A DNA stretch of 64,000 bases from Arenimonas daejeonensis. Lineage in GTDB: Bacteria; Pseudomonadota; Gammaproteobacteria; Xanthomonadales; Xanthomonadaceae. The DNA is taken from positions 1,240,001-1,304,000 of the forward strand of contig NZ_CP042453.1 in NCBI RefSeq assembly GCF_007993735.1, given 5' to 3'. The first letter of the stretch is position 1; every line of letters begins with the position of its first letter. The notes under the pieces are model-generated. The model was not told the DNA's origin and did not search any database. It saw only the letters and a program-made list of their open reading frames with translations. Both the position numbers and the translations under genes were made by a program. Positions 10,135 to 18,625 of the stretch are shown here, in pieces.

Positions 10135-10270
10135 GGGGCTCAATGGGTTGCGCCCGACTGCGGGTCGGGCTGGCGGGGGGCTGGGAGGGCCGCAAATCCT
10201 ACCAAATCAGGTTTTTGCGTGCCTGCTGGGGTTCTTTAGCCGGGATCGTTCGTGGTGATAGGCCGCCGTA

Positions 10271-10361
10271 CGTGAGGTCGCTTTCCGGGGACGCCGTGAA
10301 CCCATCCATGGGGGCTCTTCGAAAACGTCCATGTTTTCGAAGCCCCGAAAGCGACCTCACG
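10271..10361. repeat. Nested inverted repeat (candidate dispersed palindromic element)
   Basis: Two palindromes are nested. The outer arms CGTGAGGTCGCTTTCCGGGG (10271-10290) and the complementary CCCCGAAAGCGACCTCACG (10343-10361) pair almost perfectly. The inner arms CTTCGAAAAC (10317-10326) and GTTTTCGAAG (10333-10342) pair perfectly around a six-base loop. Between them lies CCATCCATGG. The structure resembles intergenic palindromic elements that are scattered in Lysobacterales genomes; whether this copy is one of many cannot be judged from one window. Confidence 0.65.
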
Positions 10362-10421
10362 CACGACGACCTGCGGACCATCCGGGCCGGGTTGTCGAAT
10401 TCGGGAAAGCTCGCAGCCTGC

Positions 10422-10441
10422 GAGCTCCCGAGCTCCCGAGC
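10422..10441. repeat. Short tandem repeat of GAGCTCCC
   Basis: The octamer GAGCTCCC occurs twice head to tail (10422-10429, 10430-10437) and is followed by GAGC. It lies directly after the tight inverted repeat GCTCGCAG/CTGCGAGC in the same intergenic stretch. Confidence 0.6.
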
Positions 10442-10514
10442 TTTCGTGCCTTCTGGGGCACGCGCTTGTCCCAACGGCGCACGCCGGATCAACCGTCCAC
10501 GAGCAAGGGATCTT

Positions 10515-10534
10515 CTTGGCCCAAGCGGGCCAAG
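10515..10534 (-). terminator. Hairpin just after pepQ, possible terminator
   Basis: A perfect 8-bp stem, CTTGGCCC with GGGCCAAG, and a four-base loop lie a few bases beyond the pepQ stop on the minus strand. There is no T-tract, so termination is uncertain. Confidence 0.4.
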
Positions 10535-10540
10535 GAGAGG

Positions 10541-11860
10541 TCAGCTCAGCGCGGCGAAGGCGTCGCGGGTGAGGTTTTCGGGGGCGGCGTCGGTGCAGTG
10601 CACTTCGTCTTCGATTCGGACGCCGCCGTAGGGAAGCAGTTTCTCGACCTGCGCCCAGTTCACGGCCTTGGCCTGCGGCGTCGCCTTCAGCTTCGAAAGC
10701 AGGGTCGGGATGAAGTAGATGCCGGGTTCGATCGTCACCACCATGCCGGGCGCGAGCGTGCGGGTCATGCGCAAGTACGGATGGCCATTCGGACGCGGGA
10801 TCAGGTTGCCGTCCTCGTCGCTGAAACCGGCGACGTCGTGCACCTGCAGGCCGATCGGGTGGCCCAGGCCGTGCGGGAAGAAGGTCGAGGTGACGCCGGA
10901 GGACAGCATCTCGCCCGGTTCCATGTCGACGATGCCGAGCGTGCGCAGCACGTTGCCCAGGCGCAGGTGGCATTCCAGATGCAGGTCGCGGTAGTCGGTG
11001 CCGGCGCGGACCTTGTCGCACAGGGCCTGCTGTTCGTCGTCCACCGCGCTGACCAGGGTGGCAAAATCGCTGTCGCCGTTATCCCAGGTGCGCGTGATGT
11101 CGGAGGCGTAACCGTCCACTTCGGCGCCGGCGTCGATCAGCAGCGTGCGGTGCTGCGGCGGCGCGGCGACGTCCTTGTACTGGTAGTGCAGGACCGCGGC
11201 GTGCTGGTTCAGGCAGACGATGTTGGTGTAGGGCAGGTCGAAGTCGGTGTGGCCGGTGGCGGCGAGGTAGGCCGCGTGCACCTGCATTTCCGGGGCGCCG
11301 GCCTGGAAGGCGGCACGCGCGGCGAGGTGGCCGGGCACGGCGCGGCGCTGGGCGGCGCGCATGCGGTCGAGTTCGTAGGCGGTCTTGAAGGCGCGGTGGA
11401 AGTGCAGGTAATCCAGCACCACCTTCGGGTTGTTCGGCAGGAAGCCGGGCAGGGCGGCGTCGGTTTCGCCCAGGATGGCCGTTTTGCCGCCCGTGGGCAG
11501 GTGTTTCACTGCTTCCGCCGGATCGCTGATGACGCGGATGTCGAATTCGTCCACCCACACGCCCTCGGGCGCACTCGGCGGCACGTGCCAATAGTCGTCC
11601 GGCTGGTAATACACCAGCACGGGCTTGCGGCCGGGGTATAGGCTATCCAGCAATGGGGATGCCGGGTAAGCGGCAGCCAGGCCTTGAACTGGGCGTTGGG
11701 CTTGAAGGGGTAGGGGCGGTCGTCGAGGAATTCGAATTTCTCGATGCCCGAGGCCACTAAGGAGGTGATCGAAACCACCCTTTTCCAATGCCTGGTCGAT
11801 GCGCGCCTTGATTGTCGACAGGTGCGCACGATATAGAGTGACGTTATCTGAGGGGGTCAT
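10541..11860 (-). CDS. pepQ: Xaa-Pro dipeptidase (two compensating frameshifts)
   Basis: Metallopeptidase M24B of about 439 residues that hydrolyses dipeptides with C-terminal proline in the cytoplasm. The metal-ligand motifs are present in order: LLIDAGAEVDGYASDITRTW, FFPHGLGHPIGLQVHD, VVTIEPGIYF and GGVRIEDEV. The N-terminal domain matches E. coli PepQ (LDDRPYPFKPNAQFKAWLPL) only when the other frame is read between about 11632 and 11762. Two opposite single-base errors bracket that segment, so the total length is kept. The ATG at 11860 overlaps the divergent diguanylate cyclase start in one CATG. The N-terminus LYRAHLSTIKARIDQAL aligns with the family, supporting this start. Confidence 0.9.
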   Translation of the reverse strand: MTPSDNVTLYRAHLSTIKARIDQALEKGGFDHLLSGLGHREIRIPRRPPLPLQAQRPVQGLAAAYPASPLLDSLYPGRKPVLVYYQPDDYWHVPPSAPEGVWVDEFDIRVISDPAEAVKHLPTGGKTAILGETDAALPGFLPNNPKVVLDYLHFHRAFKTAYELDRMRAAQRRAVPGHLAARAAFQAGAPEMQVHAAYLAATGHTDFDLPYTNIVCLNQHAAVLHYQYKDVAAPPQHRTLLIDAGAEVDGYASDITRTWDNGDSDFATLVSAVDDEQQALCDKVRAGTDYRDLHLECHLRLGNVLRTLGIVDMEPGEMLSSGVTSTFFPHGLGHPIGLQVHDVAGFSDEDGNLIPRPNGHPYLRMTRTLAPGMVVTIEPGIYFIPTLLSKLKATPQAKAVNWAQVEKLLPYGGVRIEDEVHCTDAAPENLTRDAFAALS

Positions 11861-14606
11861 GGCGGGAGTCCGGAGGGCAAGTCCGGATTTTGCCGCAATC
11901 GGGCCCGGCACGCTGGAGCGGACACTGGAGACGCGGCGCAAAGACGGCGGTTTCCTGGGACAGCCGGTCTGGCTGTGGAGCGTGGCTGCCCTGGTGGTGG
12001 GCCTGGGCCTGAGCCTGCTGGCGGCGGCGCTGCATCGCCAGGCGCTGGAAAAGGCCGAAGACACCCGGCTCGAACGCCTGGCCGAACGCAGCTTCGACGC
12101 GGTGGAAGGTGAGCTGCAGACCTGCGGCCTGCTGGTGCGTTCGGTGCAGGCCCTGTTCCTGTCCTCGGACGAGGTCACGTCGGCCGAATTCGAATCCCTC
12201 TACGACAACCTGCGTCCGGGCGAGTTGTTCCCCAGCCTGCAGGCGATCGCCTATGCCCAGCGCACCGACCGGCCGGCGCTGGACGCCCAGCCCGACGGTC
12301 GCGAGCACTACCTTACCGTGCTGGTGGCGCCGGTTTCCGGAAACTCACGCCTGATCGGGCTCGACATCTCCACCCAGGCGCCGAACCTGGCGGCGGCACG
12401 GTTCTCGCGCGACTCGGACCGGCCGGTGATGTCGGCTCCTTTCCAGCTGGTGCAGAGCACCGGCATGCCGGGCCCCAACGACGGCATCACCATCCGCCTG
12501 CCGGTGTTCGCCAAGGGTCCGCAACCGCGCGACCTGGCCGAGCGGCGCGCGCGCGAGATCGGTTCGCTGGCGGCGTCGTTCCGGGTCAGCCGGCTGATCG
12601 AGGACGCGTTGCCGGTGGAGGCGCTGGACCGCTTCGAGGTGACCGTGCGTGACATCACCGATGGCGGGGACAAGGTGCTGTACGTCGAAGACGCTTCGGC
12701 ACCCGAGGCGGGCGGCCTGGTAAAGGACGCGAGGTCCTACGTGCGCGAGCTTTCCTATGGCGGCCGCACCTGGAGCCTGGAAGCACGCGCCGGCTCCCTC
12801 GAAGGCGAGGCGCTGTGGCTGCCGGCCCTGACCTTCGGCATCGGCGCCCTGGCCAGCCTGCTGTTGGCCACCCTGGCCTGGTCGGTCGCCGGCACCCGTG
12901 CGCGTGCCTTGTCGCTGGCCGGCAGCCTGGCCTCGCAATACCGCGAAAGCGAAGAGCGCTTCCGCGCATTGAACGAGCTTCTGCCGGCCCTGGTGCTGTT
13001 GGCGCGGGCCGGTGACGGCCAGCTGGTGTACGCCAACCAGGCCTGCCGCGACCGCTTCGGCATCGGCGATGACACCCGCGAGGTGCGACTGGCCGACCTG
13101 GTCGAGGACAGTGTCCTGCGCGAGCGCATCACCGGCATGGCCGAGCAGCCCGGCGCGATCTTCAATGAACCGGTGCGCCTGCACGCGCCGGGCCAGGCGT
13201 CCTTCTGGGCCACACTGGCGGTGTCGCACATCGTGCTGGGAGACGTCCCGCACCTGCTGGCCGTGGCCAACGACATCACCGAGCTGCGGGTGCTGAGCGA
13301 GGAGCTGAGCTACCAGGCCACGCACGATTCGCTCACCGGCCTCTACAACCGCCGCGAGTTCGAGCGCCGCCTGGATGCCGCCATCACCGCGCTCGATGCC
13401 GGCGGCCCGCCAGGTGCGCTGCTGTACATGGACCTGGACCAGTTCAAGCTGGTGAACGATACCTCTGGTCATTTCGCCGGCGACCAGCTGTTGGCGCAGC
13501 TGGCGGCACTGTTCCCGGGAATCCTGCCGCCGGATGCGGTGGTGGCGCGCCTGGGCGGCGACGAATTCGCGATCCTGGTCGAACATATGGAAGAGGCCAA
13601 GGCGACGGCGCTGGCCGAGCGCGTGCGCTTGGAAATCGACGGTTATGTGTTCGGCTGGGAACAGCGCAACTACACGGTGAGCACCAGCATCGGCGTGGTG
13701 GTGCTGCATGGCGCGGGCCTGAGCCAGCGCACACTGCTGGCGCATGCCGACACCGCCTGCTACATGGCCAAGGAACGCGGCCGCAACCGCGTGCACCTGT
13801 TCTCGGAGGACGATTCGGAAACCGCGCAGCGGCGTTCGGAGATGGAGTGGGCCGGGCGCATCCGCGAGGCGATCACCGAGGGCCGCTTCGTGCTGCATTA
13901 CCAGGAGCTGGCGCCGCTGTGGTACGGCGAGCAGGCCGAGGGCGTGCACATGGAGCTGCTGATCCGCCTGCGCGACGAAAACGGCGGCATGGTGCCACCA
14001 GGCGCCTTCATCCCGGCCGCCGAGCGGTTCGGCCTGATGCCCCAGCTCGACCGCTGGGTGGTGGATACCGCACTGGCGAACTTCACCAAACTGCACCCCT
14101 CGGGGAAGCCGGTGAAGCTGTGCGCGATCAACCTGTCGGGCCCGACCTTCGAGGACGACAGCTTCGCCGACTTCGTGCTGCAGCGGCTGGAGGACTACGG
14201 GGTGTCGCCGCAGCGCATCTGCTTCGAGATCACCGAGACGGCGGCGGTGAGCAGCATGGCGCGCGCGGTCGAGTTCATGCAGAAGCTGCGCAGTGCCGGC
14301 TGCAAGTTCTCGCTCGACGACTTCGGGTCGGGCATGGCCTCGTTCGGTTACCTGAAGAACCTGCCGGTGGACTTCATCAAGATCGACGGAAGCTTCATCC
14401 GCAACATCGAGACCGACCCGGTGAGTTATTCGATCGTGCGTGCGGTCACCGACATCGGCCACCAGCTGGGCCTGCAGGTGGTGGCGGAATGGGTGGCCGA
14501 CGACCGCGCCCGGGACCTGTTGCGCGGACTGAGCGTGGACTATGCGCAGGGTTTCGCGATCCACAAGCCGGAAGCGACGCTCTGCTTCCGGGAGCACAAA
14601 ACCTAG
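11859..14606 (+). CDS. CHASE-PAS-GGDEF-EAL cyclic-di-GMP signalling protein
   Basis: A membrane-anchored protein of about 915 residues. A transmembrane helix (LWSVAALVVGLGLSLLAAAL) is followed by a periplasmic CHASE-type sensor (about residues 60-280), a second helix (ALTFGIGALASLLLATLAW) and a PAS-like region. The GGDEF domain has an intact RLGGDEFAIL. In the EAL domain the signature reads MELLIRL instead of EALLRW, but ITETA, DDFGSGMASFGYL and IKIDGSF are kept. It may therefore both make and degrade c-di-GMP, or use one half as a sensor. The ATG at 11859 has GAGGGGG just upstream. The frame is intact, unlike many neighbours. Confidence 0.9.
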   Translation: MAGVRRASPDFAAIGPGTLERTLETRRKDGGFLGQPVWLWSVAALVVGLGLSLLAAALHRQALEKAEDTRLERLAERSFDAVEGELQTCGLLVRSVQALFLSSDEVTSAEFESLYDNLRPGELFPSLQAIAYAQRTDRPALDAQPDGREHYLTVLVAPVSGNSRLIGLDISTQAPNLAAARFSRDSDRPVMSAPFQLVQSTGMPGPNDGITIRLPVFAKGPQPRDLAERRAREIGSLAASFRVSRLIEDALPVEALDRFEVTVRDITDGGDKVLYVEDASAPEAGGLVKDARSYVRELSYGGRTWSLEARAGSLEGEALWLPALTFGIGALASLLLATLAWSVAGTRARALSLAGSLASQYRESEERFRALNELLPALVLLARAGDGQLVYANQACRDRFGIGDDTREVRLADLVEDSVLRERITGMAEQPGAIFNEPVRLHAPGQASFWATLAVSHIVLGDVPHLLAVANDITELRVLSEELSYQATHDSLTGLYNRREFERRLDAAITALDAGGPPGALLYMDLDQFKLVNDTSGHFAGDQLLAQLAALFPGILPPDAVVARLGGDEFAILVEHMEEAKATALAERVRLEIDGYVFGWEQRNYTVSTSIGVVVLHGAGLSQRTLLAHADTACYMAKERGRNRVHLFSEDDSETAQRRSEMEWAGRIREAITEGRFVLHYQELAPLWYGEQAEGVHMELLIRLRDENGGMVPPGAFIPAAERFGLMPQLDRWVVDTALANFTKLHPSGKPVKLCAINLSGPTFEDDSFADFVLQRLEDYGVSPQRICFEITETAAVSSMARAVEFMQKLRSAGCKFSLDDFGSGMASFGYLKNLPVDFIKIDGSFIRNIETDPVSYSIVRAVTDIGHQLGLQVVAEWVADDRARDLLRGLSVDYAQGFAIHKPEATLCFREHKT

Positions 14607-15697
14607 GGCCCGGCGCAGCCCGGCCCCAGGTCCAGCGGTTCGCCCAGCGGCACCGGATCGCGCAGCAGCTCCAGCCGCGCTTTCATCGCCACGGTCACCA
14701 GCATCTCGTTTTCATCGGTGACCATCAGCGCGCAGCCCAGGCCCATGCGCCTGGCGATGTGTTCAAAACCCGACGGGCCCGCCACGAACAGCGCGGTGGC
14801 GGCGGCATCGGCCCGCGCCGGGTCGGGATGCAGCACCACCACCGCCGCCGCGCCCCGCGCCGGATAGCCGGTGCGCGGGTCCAGGATGTGCGGATATCGC
14901 GCGCCCGACGCCGAGGCACGGAACTTGTTGTAGTTGCCGGTGCTGAACAGGGCTTCGCCATCACCCAGCGCCACGCCGCCCAGCACACCGCCGAAGGGAT
15001 CGCGGATGCCCACCTGCCAGGGCCGTCCACCGCCATCGCCCAGCGCCACCACGTCGCCACCCAGGCTGACCAGGGCCTGGGTCACGCCGTGCCGGCGCAG
15101 GGTGGCGAGCATCAGTTCGGCGGCCACGCCCTCGGCCAGGGCGCCGAAATCCAGCTGCACGTTCGGATTGCGGCTCGACAGGCGTCCATCGGCCACGCCG
15201 ACATCGCCGATGCGCGGACGATGCCTGCGCCACGCCGCCAGTTCTTCCGCACGCGGCTGCGGCGTCTGCACCGGGAACGTCGAGGTGTGGAATCCCCAGT
15301 GGTCGATCAGGCCGCCGATGGCCGGGTCGAACAGGCCGTCGCTGGCCTCCGACAGCGGTTTGGCGCGCTCGACCAGGTCGATCACCGAGGCGGGCGCCGG
15401 GGCGGATTCGCCCGCGGCGAAGGCGGCGTTGATGCGGGTCAGGTCCGACGGCTCCCAGGCATGCCATTCGTGATGGCGCTGGTTGAGCTGGGCCGAGATT
15501 TCCGCCAGTGCGGCCTGCGCCTGCGCGGGCTCGGCGCCGCGCAGTTCGATCTCGGTGGTGGTGCCGAACACGTGCAGGGTCTCGAAGCGCGATTCGGGGC
15601 CGCGCGTGCAGCCCGCGGCCAGCAGCATCGCGAGCAGTACCGGCAGCGATGGCGCGGCGCGGACGGGCCGCTCAGACGTACTGGCTGCCGGGGGCAT
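14603..15697 (-). CDS. apbE: FAD:protein FMN transferase, lipoprotein
   Basis: ApbE-family enzyme of 364 residues that covalently attaches FMN from FAD to threonine in target flavoproteins, acting outside the inner membrane. A lipoprotein signal ends in VLLAMLLAAGC. Family features include HEWHAWEPSDLTRINAAF, the LDFGALAEGVAAE segment, LVSLGGDVVALG, and HILDPRTGYPARG near the C-terminus. The ATG at 15697 is chosen because it gives the signal peptide; it overlaps the end of the PilZ gene by 26 bases, so the two are coupled. No Rnf or Nqr target gene is in the window, so its substrate is unknown. Its stop shares CTAG (14603-14606) with the convergent c-di-GMP gene. Confidence 0.9.
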   Translation of the reverse strand: MPPAASTSERPVRAAPSLPVLLAMLLAAGCTRGPESRFETLHVFGTTTEIELRGAEPAQAQAALAEISAQLNQRHHEWHAWEPSDLTRINAAFAAGESAPAPASVIDLVERAKPLSEASDGLFDPAIGGLIDHWGFHTSTFPVQTPQPRAEELAAWRRHRPRIGDVGVADGRLSSRNPNVQLDFGALAEGVAAELMLATLRRHGVTQALVSLGGDVVALGDGGGRPWQVGIRDPFGGVLGGVALGDGEALFSTGNYNKFRASASGARYPHILDPRTGYPARGAAAVVVLHPDPARADAAATALFVAGPSGFEHIARRMGLGCALMVTDENEMLVTVAMKARLELLRDPVPLGEPLDLGPGCAGP

Positions 15698-16019
15698 CCA
15701 CCCACTCTCGGATGAAGGCCACGTCCTGCGGCGCGACATCGATGAAACGGAAGCCGGTCCAGACCTGGCCCGGGGCCGCGGCGTCGTCCGACCACAGCTC
15801 GTGCGCGCCGACTTCGACCGTGCGCCCGTTGCCCGCTTCATCGGGAAGTGCGAAGCGCAGCTGGAAAAGGCTGTCGCTGATCAGCGGCTGGCCGAGTATC
15901 AGCAGCATGCCGGTTTCGGAGAGGTTGCTGAGCTTGCCGATGACCTGTCCGGTCATCGTGTCCACCACATCGATGTTGCCGACCTTGCGGCGTTTGGCGC
16001 GGCGGTAGTCGGTACTCAT
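15672..16019 (-). CDS. PilZ-domain c-di-GMP receptor
   Basis: A 115-residue single-domain PilZ protein. The c-di-GMP-binding arginine cluster (YRRAKRRK, about residues 5-12) and the second motif NLSETG (N-x-S-x-x-G, about residues 32-37) are both present, so it should bind the ligand. Its ATG overlaps the stop of the upstream DUF1631 gene (ATGA), and its 3' end overlaps the start of apbE. This three-gene run suggests that c-di-GMP binding is tied to the DUF1631 protein's job. Confidence 0.9.
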   Translation of the reverse strand: MSTDYRRAKRRKVGNIDVVDTMTGQVIGKLSNLSETGMLLILGQPLISDSLFQLRFALPDEAGNGRTVEVGAHELWSDDAAAPGQVWTGFRFIDVAPQDVAFIREWVDAPGSQYV

Positions 16020-18519
16020 CGGCTGGGCGCCTCGGCGGGGGCCTGGCCGGCGAAGGAACGCAGGGCGTTCATCACCGTGTTCCAGGCGCGGTCGATCAGG
16101 GTGCCTTTCTCCTCCTCGACCACGGTCACCTGGCCTGGACCATGGCCTTGGCCAGGCCTTCGAGCGTGTGTTCGCCGACCTTCTGGCCGCGGTGGTTCAC
16201 GAACAGCACGTGGCCGGTGACGGTGGAAACCAGGACAGGCGGCGGCGCACCTTCTCGCCCTGCTGGTTGAGCGCGAACTCGAACCAGGTGCCGAAGGGCA
16301 GGTGGCGGATCTGGTCCAGGCGCATCTGCTCCTCGGGCGTGAGTACGGCCTTTTTGGCCTTCTTGGTCTGCTGCAGTTCCTCGCCGAGGCGGGCGCGGGC
16401 CTTCAGGCGCATGGTCAGCTCGGTGCGGCTGGCGGACGAGTCGTCGTCGGCACCGGCCTGCGGATCGACCAGGCGTTGGGCGATCGCCGAGGCTTCCTCG
16501 GCGTGGTAGCCGACCTGGGTCAGCGAGCCCTGGATGTCCTGGCGCAGGCCATTGGCCTCTTCGGCACTGACCGGGAACTGCCTGGCGCGGCCTTGGCCAC
16601 GCTGATCAGGCGTTCGGCGATCTCCAGGTGCTGCTTCCAGGCATCCGAATCCTCGCCCTGGCGCAGCGAGGTGAGCGCCATCACGTCGGTCCAGGCCTGG
16701 CTCAGCAGGGTATGGGTGAAACGCGGCAGGTTCTGCTTCTTCAGCAGGCCCTCGACCACGGACGAGGCGCGTTCGCGCGCCAGCGCCAGTTTTCCTTGCC
16801 GCGGGCGGCTTCCACGTGGCGCTTCTCGGCCACCTCGGCCTTGCGGCTGACGGTCTGCAGGTGGCCGCTGAGGTCTTCCAGCAGGTTGTTGAACAGGCCG
16901 AGGTCGCCGTCGAAATCCTTGACCGTGCGATCCACCACCGACTGCATCTTGCCGACCAGCTGCTGGTCGGCGTCGTCTTCGCTCAGCCAGTAGGCGCCGG
17001 TTTCGGCGATGGTGTTGAGCATCTGCCGCGCCGGGTGCTGCTGGCGGGAGAAGAAGGACTTGTCCTGCAGCGCCACGCGCAGCAACGGGACCTGCAGTTT
17101 GGCCAGCAGCGTGGACGCGGGACTGTTGGGCCGCACGTCCTTCATGATGTGGTCGAACAGCATGCCGACCAGGTCGATGGCGTCGCCGTCCTCTTCTGCC
17201 AGCGCCGGTGTCTTGTTGTCGGGGGTGTTCTGGCGCAGTTGGGCCAGCAGGTCCTGCTTGAGGTGGGTGATGGTGCGTGGCGCCGGCTTGCCGTTCACCA
17301 TCACCGTGGTGCTGGCCTTCTGCTGGAGCGCGCCAAGCACGTTCTGGACCTGGTCGGTGCTGACCTGGTGGCCGGACTCGGCGCTGGCCTGCTTGCCGCC
17401 GACCAGTTTGCCCAGCAGCTGGCGCCGGCCGGCGAGCAGGTGCCGCATCTGCAGGAAGGCGTCCTCGGAGGCGGATTCCTGCTGCGCGGTCATGCCGGGT
17501 GCACCTCCCCGGGGCTGACGCTGTAACCGCCTGGCGTGCCGCTGCCAGCAGCACCGGCCGGACTGCCCGGGCTGCCGGAACGCGTGCCTCCGGCGGTCCT
17601 GCCGCCGGCCCCGTCGCCCGGCGACGTGCCGCCATCGGCGTAGCCGCCACCGCCGTAACCGCCACCGCCCGCTGATCCGCCATCCGTGCGCCGGCCGACG
17701 TTTTCGCCGGCCTGGCCACGGCCGCCGCCGTCGGATTGGGCGGGGTCACCACCCTCGGCGCCTGCGCCAGGCTTTGCCTTGCTGCGCTCGGCGACCGGCG
17801 CGCTGGCCGGCCGGGCACGCACCGGCACGTAGTGCAGGTTGGGCAGGACGCCATTGCGCGAAAGGTAGGTGTTCACCGATTCGATGAAGCCGCCGTAGAG
17901 CGGCATCAGGTGCCGTTCGAAGGTGCGGAACAGCAACTGGCGGTGTTCGCCGCCCAGTTCGAGGCATTCGGAGGCCTGGCGGATCATCCGGCACAGGGCC
18001 TGGGGGCCGATGGGCAGGTTTTCCGAGTCGAAGGCGGGCTTGCCGGCAAGCACGCCGAAACGCTGGCCCAGCAGGTACAGGGGCAGGCTGTTGCGGACTT
18101 CGGCGCGGCCGGCGATTTCGGCAAGCACGGTGGCTTCGTCGAGATCGAGGTTTTCGACCAGCTTCATTTCACCCAGCGATACGCGGGGCCCGCCGATCAC
18201 GACCCGGGCGCCGGGCGGGTCCTTGATGATGGCCAGCTCCGCCTCGAGCGCGATCAGGAAACGCGGCACCAGGTCGGGGCGGGTGCGTTTGACCAGGCGC
18301 TGCGCCTCCAGCCAGCGGGTCTGCACCAGATTGCTGCGCGCCTGCTCGGCGTACTTGAACAGCTGCTGTTCGTATTCGTTGAGCACCGCCACGAGCGTGC
18401 GTTCGATTTCATCGGACGCGTACTGAGTATGCCCCCAGCAGCGCGCGAACCCGTTCCGGCAATGGCCGCGACGCCAGCGTGGGCGCTGACGCATGCGGAG
18501 GTGTGGCCGATGCGGACAT
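16016..18519 (-). CDS. DUF1631-family protein (about six frameshifts)
   Basis: A large protein of about 830 residues after repair, matching the DUF1631 family. The N-terminal part includes SDEIERTLVAVLNEYEQQLF, GEMKLVENLDLDEATVLAEI and LPLYLLGQRFGVLAGKPAF. A glycine/serine-rich linker (about 17500-17760) follows. The C-terminal part has MRHLLAGRRQLLGKL, PEEQMRLDQIRHLPFGTWFE and a terminal STVTGHVLFVNHRGQKVGEH segment that looks like a degenerate PilZ-type fold. Frame changes fall near 18433, 17495, 16790, 16580, 16236 and 16135, nearly all in homopolymers. The ATG at 18519 is inferred from the frame before the first break. Function is unknown. Its tight coupling to a PilZ protein suggests a role in c-di-GMP-dependent behaviour. 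Confidence 0.75.
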
Positions 18520-18625
18520 GCGGCGGCTCCGTGTGATTCCCCAGCCCGATTCTAGGCACAGCACCGGCCCTCCGCATAGGGCCGGGAGCAGGCCAGGTCC
18601 GTCGGAGCGGACCTGGCCCGGGATA

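Larger units (their letters stand above)
10135..10540. other. Gene-free stretch between valS and pepQ
   Basis: About 400 bases with no convincing gene on either strand. It contains a large nested inverted repeat (10271-10361), a tight inverted repeat GCTCGCAG/CTGCGAGC (10409-10416 and 10418-10425), a short tandem repeat of GAGCTCCC (10422-10441) and a hairpin downstream of pepQ (10515-10534). The valS promoter must lie in the left part (10135 onward on the minus strand), but I see no clear boxes. Confidence 0.6.

Noticed and set aside
12345-14597. 750-codon open frame on the minus strand
   Set aside because: It is the mirror of the CHASE-GGDEF-EAL gene. Its His/Gln/Arg-rich composition is typical of antisense frames in high-GC DNA.
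17490-17493. DUF1631 read as two genes overlapping at ATGA
   Set aside because: The upstream product would end inside its glycine-rich linker and family members are single long proteins. One missing G in the GGCATG region joins the two parts.
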